64,000 nt of DNA from contig CAKZHZ010000019.1 of assembly GCA_936928855.1 (NCBI GenBank), forward strand, positions 124,001 to 188,000. The letters are read 5' to 3'. The notes under the pieces are model-generated. The model was not told the DNA's origin. It saw only the letters and a list, made by a program, of their open reading frames with translations, and ran no database searches. Both the position numbers and the translations under genes were made by a program. Below, one piece after another: positions 62,269 through 64,000 of this stretch; position 1 is the first letter of the stretch, and each line of letters begins with the position of its first letter. This stretch comes from an uncultured Polycyclovorans sp. (GTDB lineage: Bacteria > Pseudomonadota > Gammaproteobacteria > Nevskiales > Nevskiaceae).

Positions 62269-63642
62269 ATGCCGCGCGCGCCGCTGACTCCGGAGCAGCA
62301 GCGGCTGCGGTCGGCGTGGCGCCAGGAGCTTCTCAAGCTGCTGCTGCTGAGTGGTCTGGGTAGCTTGGTGGGAGCCTTGTTCTCGGGCGCGGTGTGGGGC
62401 TTGATCGTGGTGCTGACGATGTACCTGGCGATCCAGTACCGTCATCTTGCGGCCCTGCTGATCTGGTTGCGCAGTCCCAAGCGGCACGAATTGCCGGAAC
62501 CGGGAGGCCTCTGGGGCGAGGCCTTTGACCGCCTGGCCGATATGCACCGGCGTAACCGCAAGAAGAAGAAGCGGCTTGCGGCCATGCTGTCGGAGTTTCA
62601 GGCGTCGACAGCGGCTCTGCCGGATGGTGCAGTGGTCCTCAGCGAGCGCGGCGACATCCTGCGGTTCAACGTTGCAGCGCAGACGCTGCTGGGGCTGCGC
62701 ACCCTCGATGTCGGACTGCGGGTGGCAACGCTGATGCGCCACCCCCGCTTCACCGAATACCTGCAGCGAGGCGCGTTCGATCAGGAAATCGAGCTGCCAT
62801 CGCCGATCAACCGGACCAAGACCCTGTCTGCACGGCTGATCTCCTACGGACAGGGCCAGCGTCTGCTGATGCTTCGCGACGTCTCCGAGTTGCGCCGTCT
62901 GGATGCGGCACGCCGCGATTTTGTCTCCAACGCATCCCACGAGCTGCGGACACCGCTGACGGTGCTCAAGGGGTATCTGGAGATGATGGAGGCGGAGTCC
63001 CGGCAAGGGGGCGGGCTGGCGGATTGGAGCGGTCCTTTGGGCGAAATGCGCAACCAGTCGATCCGTATGGAGTCGCTGGTCAACGACATGCTCAAGCTGG
63101 CGCGTCTGGAGTCGGAGGTTCAGTCCCGCCATGACTGGGTGCCGGTGCACCCCTTGATCCTGCGGGTGGTGGAGGAGGCGCGCCTGTTGAGCAGCGGTCC
63201 GGTCAAGCATCACTTTGAAGTGGATATCGAGGACGGCCTGCAGATTCTCGGCGTTGAGATCGAGCTGATGAGCCTGTTCACCAACCTCGCCGTCAACGCG
63301 GTGCGGTATACCCCCCCTCCCGGCAATATCCGCATCCGGTGCCGGCGCGCAGCGTCCGGCGCGGCGGTGTACGCCGTCGCTGACACCGGCATCGGTATCG
63401 CGCAGGAGGACATTCCCCGCCTGACAGAGCGCTTCTACCGAGTGGACGTGGGGCGTTCACGCGCCAGCGGCGGCACCGGGCTGGGGCTGTCCATCGTCAA
63501 GCACGTGCTGGAACACCACGACAGCCGGCTCAGCATCGAAAGCGAAGTCGGTGTGGGCAGCACATTCAGTTGTGAATTTCCCACGCAGCGAGTGCGGTAC
63601 CGACCTTCCGTCGAGCCGGCCTCGACCGCGACCGGTTCGTAA
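62269..63642 (+). CDS. phoR: Phosphate regulon sensor kinase PhoR
   Basis: Inner-membrane histidine kinase that phosphorylates PhoB. The 457-residue protein has an N-terminal hydrophobic anchor (two segments, about 22-65), a PAS-like domain (about 105-210), the H box SNASHELRTPLTVLKGYLEMM, the N box NLAVNAVRYTPP, G1 VADTGIGIAQEDIPRLTERFYRV and G2 GGTGLGLSIVKHV. It has the short periplasmic part typical of PhoR. It is convergent with folD, 26 bp apart, with a short GC palindrome (about 63647-63668) between. Confidence 0.95.
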   Translation: MPRAPLTPEQQRLRSAWRQELLKLLLLSGLGSLVGALFSGAVWGLIVVLTMYLAIQYRHLAALLIWLRSPKRHELPEPGGLWGEAFDRLADMHRRNRKKKKRLAAMLSEFQASTAALPDGAVVLSERGDILRFNVAAQTLLGLRTLDVGLRVATLMRHPRFTEYLQRGAFDQEIELPSPINRTKTLSARLISYGQGQRLLMLRDVSELRRLDAARRDFVSNASHELRTPLTVLKGYLEMMEAESRQGGGLADWSGPLGEMRNQSIRMESLVNDMLKLARLESEVQSRHDWVPVHPLILRVVEEARLLSSGPVKHHFEVDIEDGLQILGVEIELMSLFTNLAVNAVRYTPPPGNIRIRCRRAASGAAVYAVADTGIGIAQEDIPRLTERFYRVDVGRSRASGGTGLGLSIVKHVLEHHDSRLSIESEVGVGSTFSCEFPTQRVRYRPSVEPASTATGS

Positions 63643-63668
63643 CATCCGGCCGCTTCGGCGGCGCCGGG

Positions 63669-64000
63669 TCAGGTGGTGGCGAGCTCTGCGGCCTGCAGGG
63701 TGTTCTGCATCAGCATGGCCACCGTCATCGGGCCAACCCCGCCCGGCACCGGCGTGATGAAGGCCGCCCGTTCGGCCACCTCCTCGTAGGCGCAATCCCC
63801 GACCAGTCGCCCGTCCTCGGTGCGGTTGATGCCGACATCGATCACGGTGGCGCCGGGCTTGATCCAGGCGCCGCGCACCATCCCCGGCTTGCCGACAGCG
63901 ACCACCACGATGTCGGCGCGTCCCACCTCGGCGGCGACATCTGCAGTGAACCGGTGGCAGCAGGTGGCCGTGGCGCCGGCCAACATCAGTTCCAGCATCA
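63669..64000 (-). CDS. folD: Methylenetetrahydrofolate dehydrogenase/cyclohydrolase FolD (5' end outside window)
   Basis: Bifunctional folate one-carbon enzyme interconverting 5,10-methylene- and 10-formyl-tetrahydrofolate. Only the last 110 or so codons are present, reaching the right edge: GATATCCHRFT, ADIVVVAVGKPGM, PGATVIDVGINR and the FolD signature PVPGGVGPMTVAMLMQNT. The full protein would be about 280-290 aa. The stop is at 63669, facing phoR. Confidence 0.95.
   Translation of the reverse strand, partial: MLELMLAGATATCCHRFTADVAAEVGRADIVVVAVGKPGMVRGAWIKPGATVIDVGINRTEDGRLVGDCAYEEVAERAAFITPVPGGVGPMTVAMLMQNTLQAAELATT

Overview
The window is a GC-rich gammaproteobacterial chromosome segment (by eye about two-thirds G+C). 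Gene content such as FtsE/FtsY, HemL, ThiDE, MtnBDC, CysQ/YrfG, PlsB, TamA/TamB, TtcA, DUF3080, Ffh and PhoBR suits a free-living, non-enteric lineage (Nevskiales/Xanthomonadales-like). The exact taxon is inference. No rRNA, tRNA, CRISPR array or phage integrase was seen.

Layout. 1-6406: a minus-strand run thiD-thiE-hemL-lssY-like-ftsY-ftsE (ftsE runs off the left edge), with a 157-bp palindromic element between ftsY and ftsE. 6407-6731: an AT-rich gap with DnaA-box matches. 6732-8740: mtgA, a possible leader peptide with a terminator hairpin, a small unknown gene and a dienelactone-hydrolase family gene. 8857-10764: methionine-salvage genes mtnB-mtnD-mtnC. 10768-16739: cysQ/yrfG, a DUF3080 lipoprotein, an FKBP-type isomerase and plsB. 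16806-23056: DUF4112, then a tight run of POT peptide transporter, M2 (ACE-like) peptidase lipoprotein, cNMP-binding patatin lipase and an AAC(3)-I-like acetyltransferase.

23057-31968 is an accessory island of visibly lower GC. It carries a SpvB/VCBS-repeat protein and a separate RHS/YD-repeat protein that together look like one split Tc/Rhs chain, each half with its own signal peptide. A lipoprotein overlaps the end of the Rhs gene as a candidate immunity protein. Next come short direct repeats, then a second copy of the Rhs pre-toxin segment joined to a different tip with an HExxH zinc-protease motif (frameshifted, without a good start), and a second candidate immunity protein. This is the most interesting system in the window: an exported polymorphic toxin with a stored alternative tip.

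31969-47489 is mostly housekeeping: SDR enzymes, an M20 peptidase, tamB-tamA-ttcA, yggU, then tkt-gap-pgk. A four-helix-bundle gene bounded by inverted heptanucleotide repeats sits between gap and pgk, and a DUF4160/DUF2442 pair follows pgk. 47518-52472 holds a MoxR ATPase that ends at an IS110-family element, on whose far side lies a TonB receptor cut off mid-barrel, with its fecR and fecI regulators and two Fur-box-like sites. 52732-64000 returns to ordinary genes: GFA protein, FAD oxidoreductase, MAPEG, SH3-domain protein, thioesterase, ClpP-like protease, ZIP transporter, a secreted hydratase-like protein, ffh, phoB-phoR behind a Pho box, and the C-terminal part of folD.
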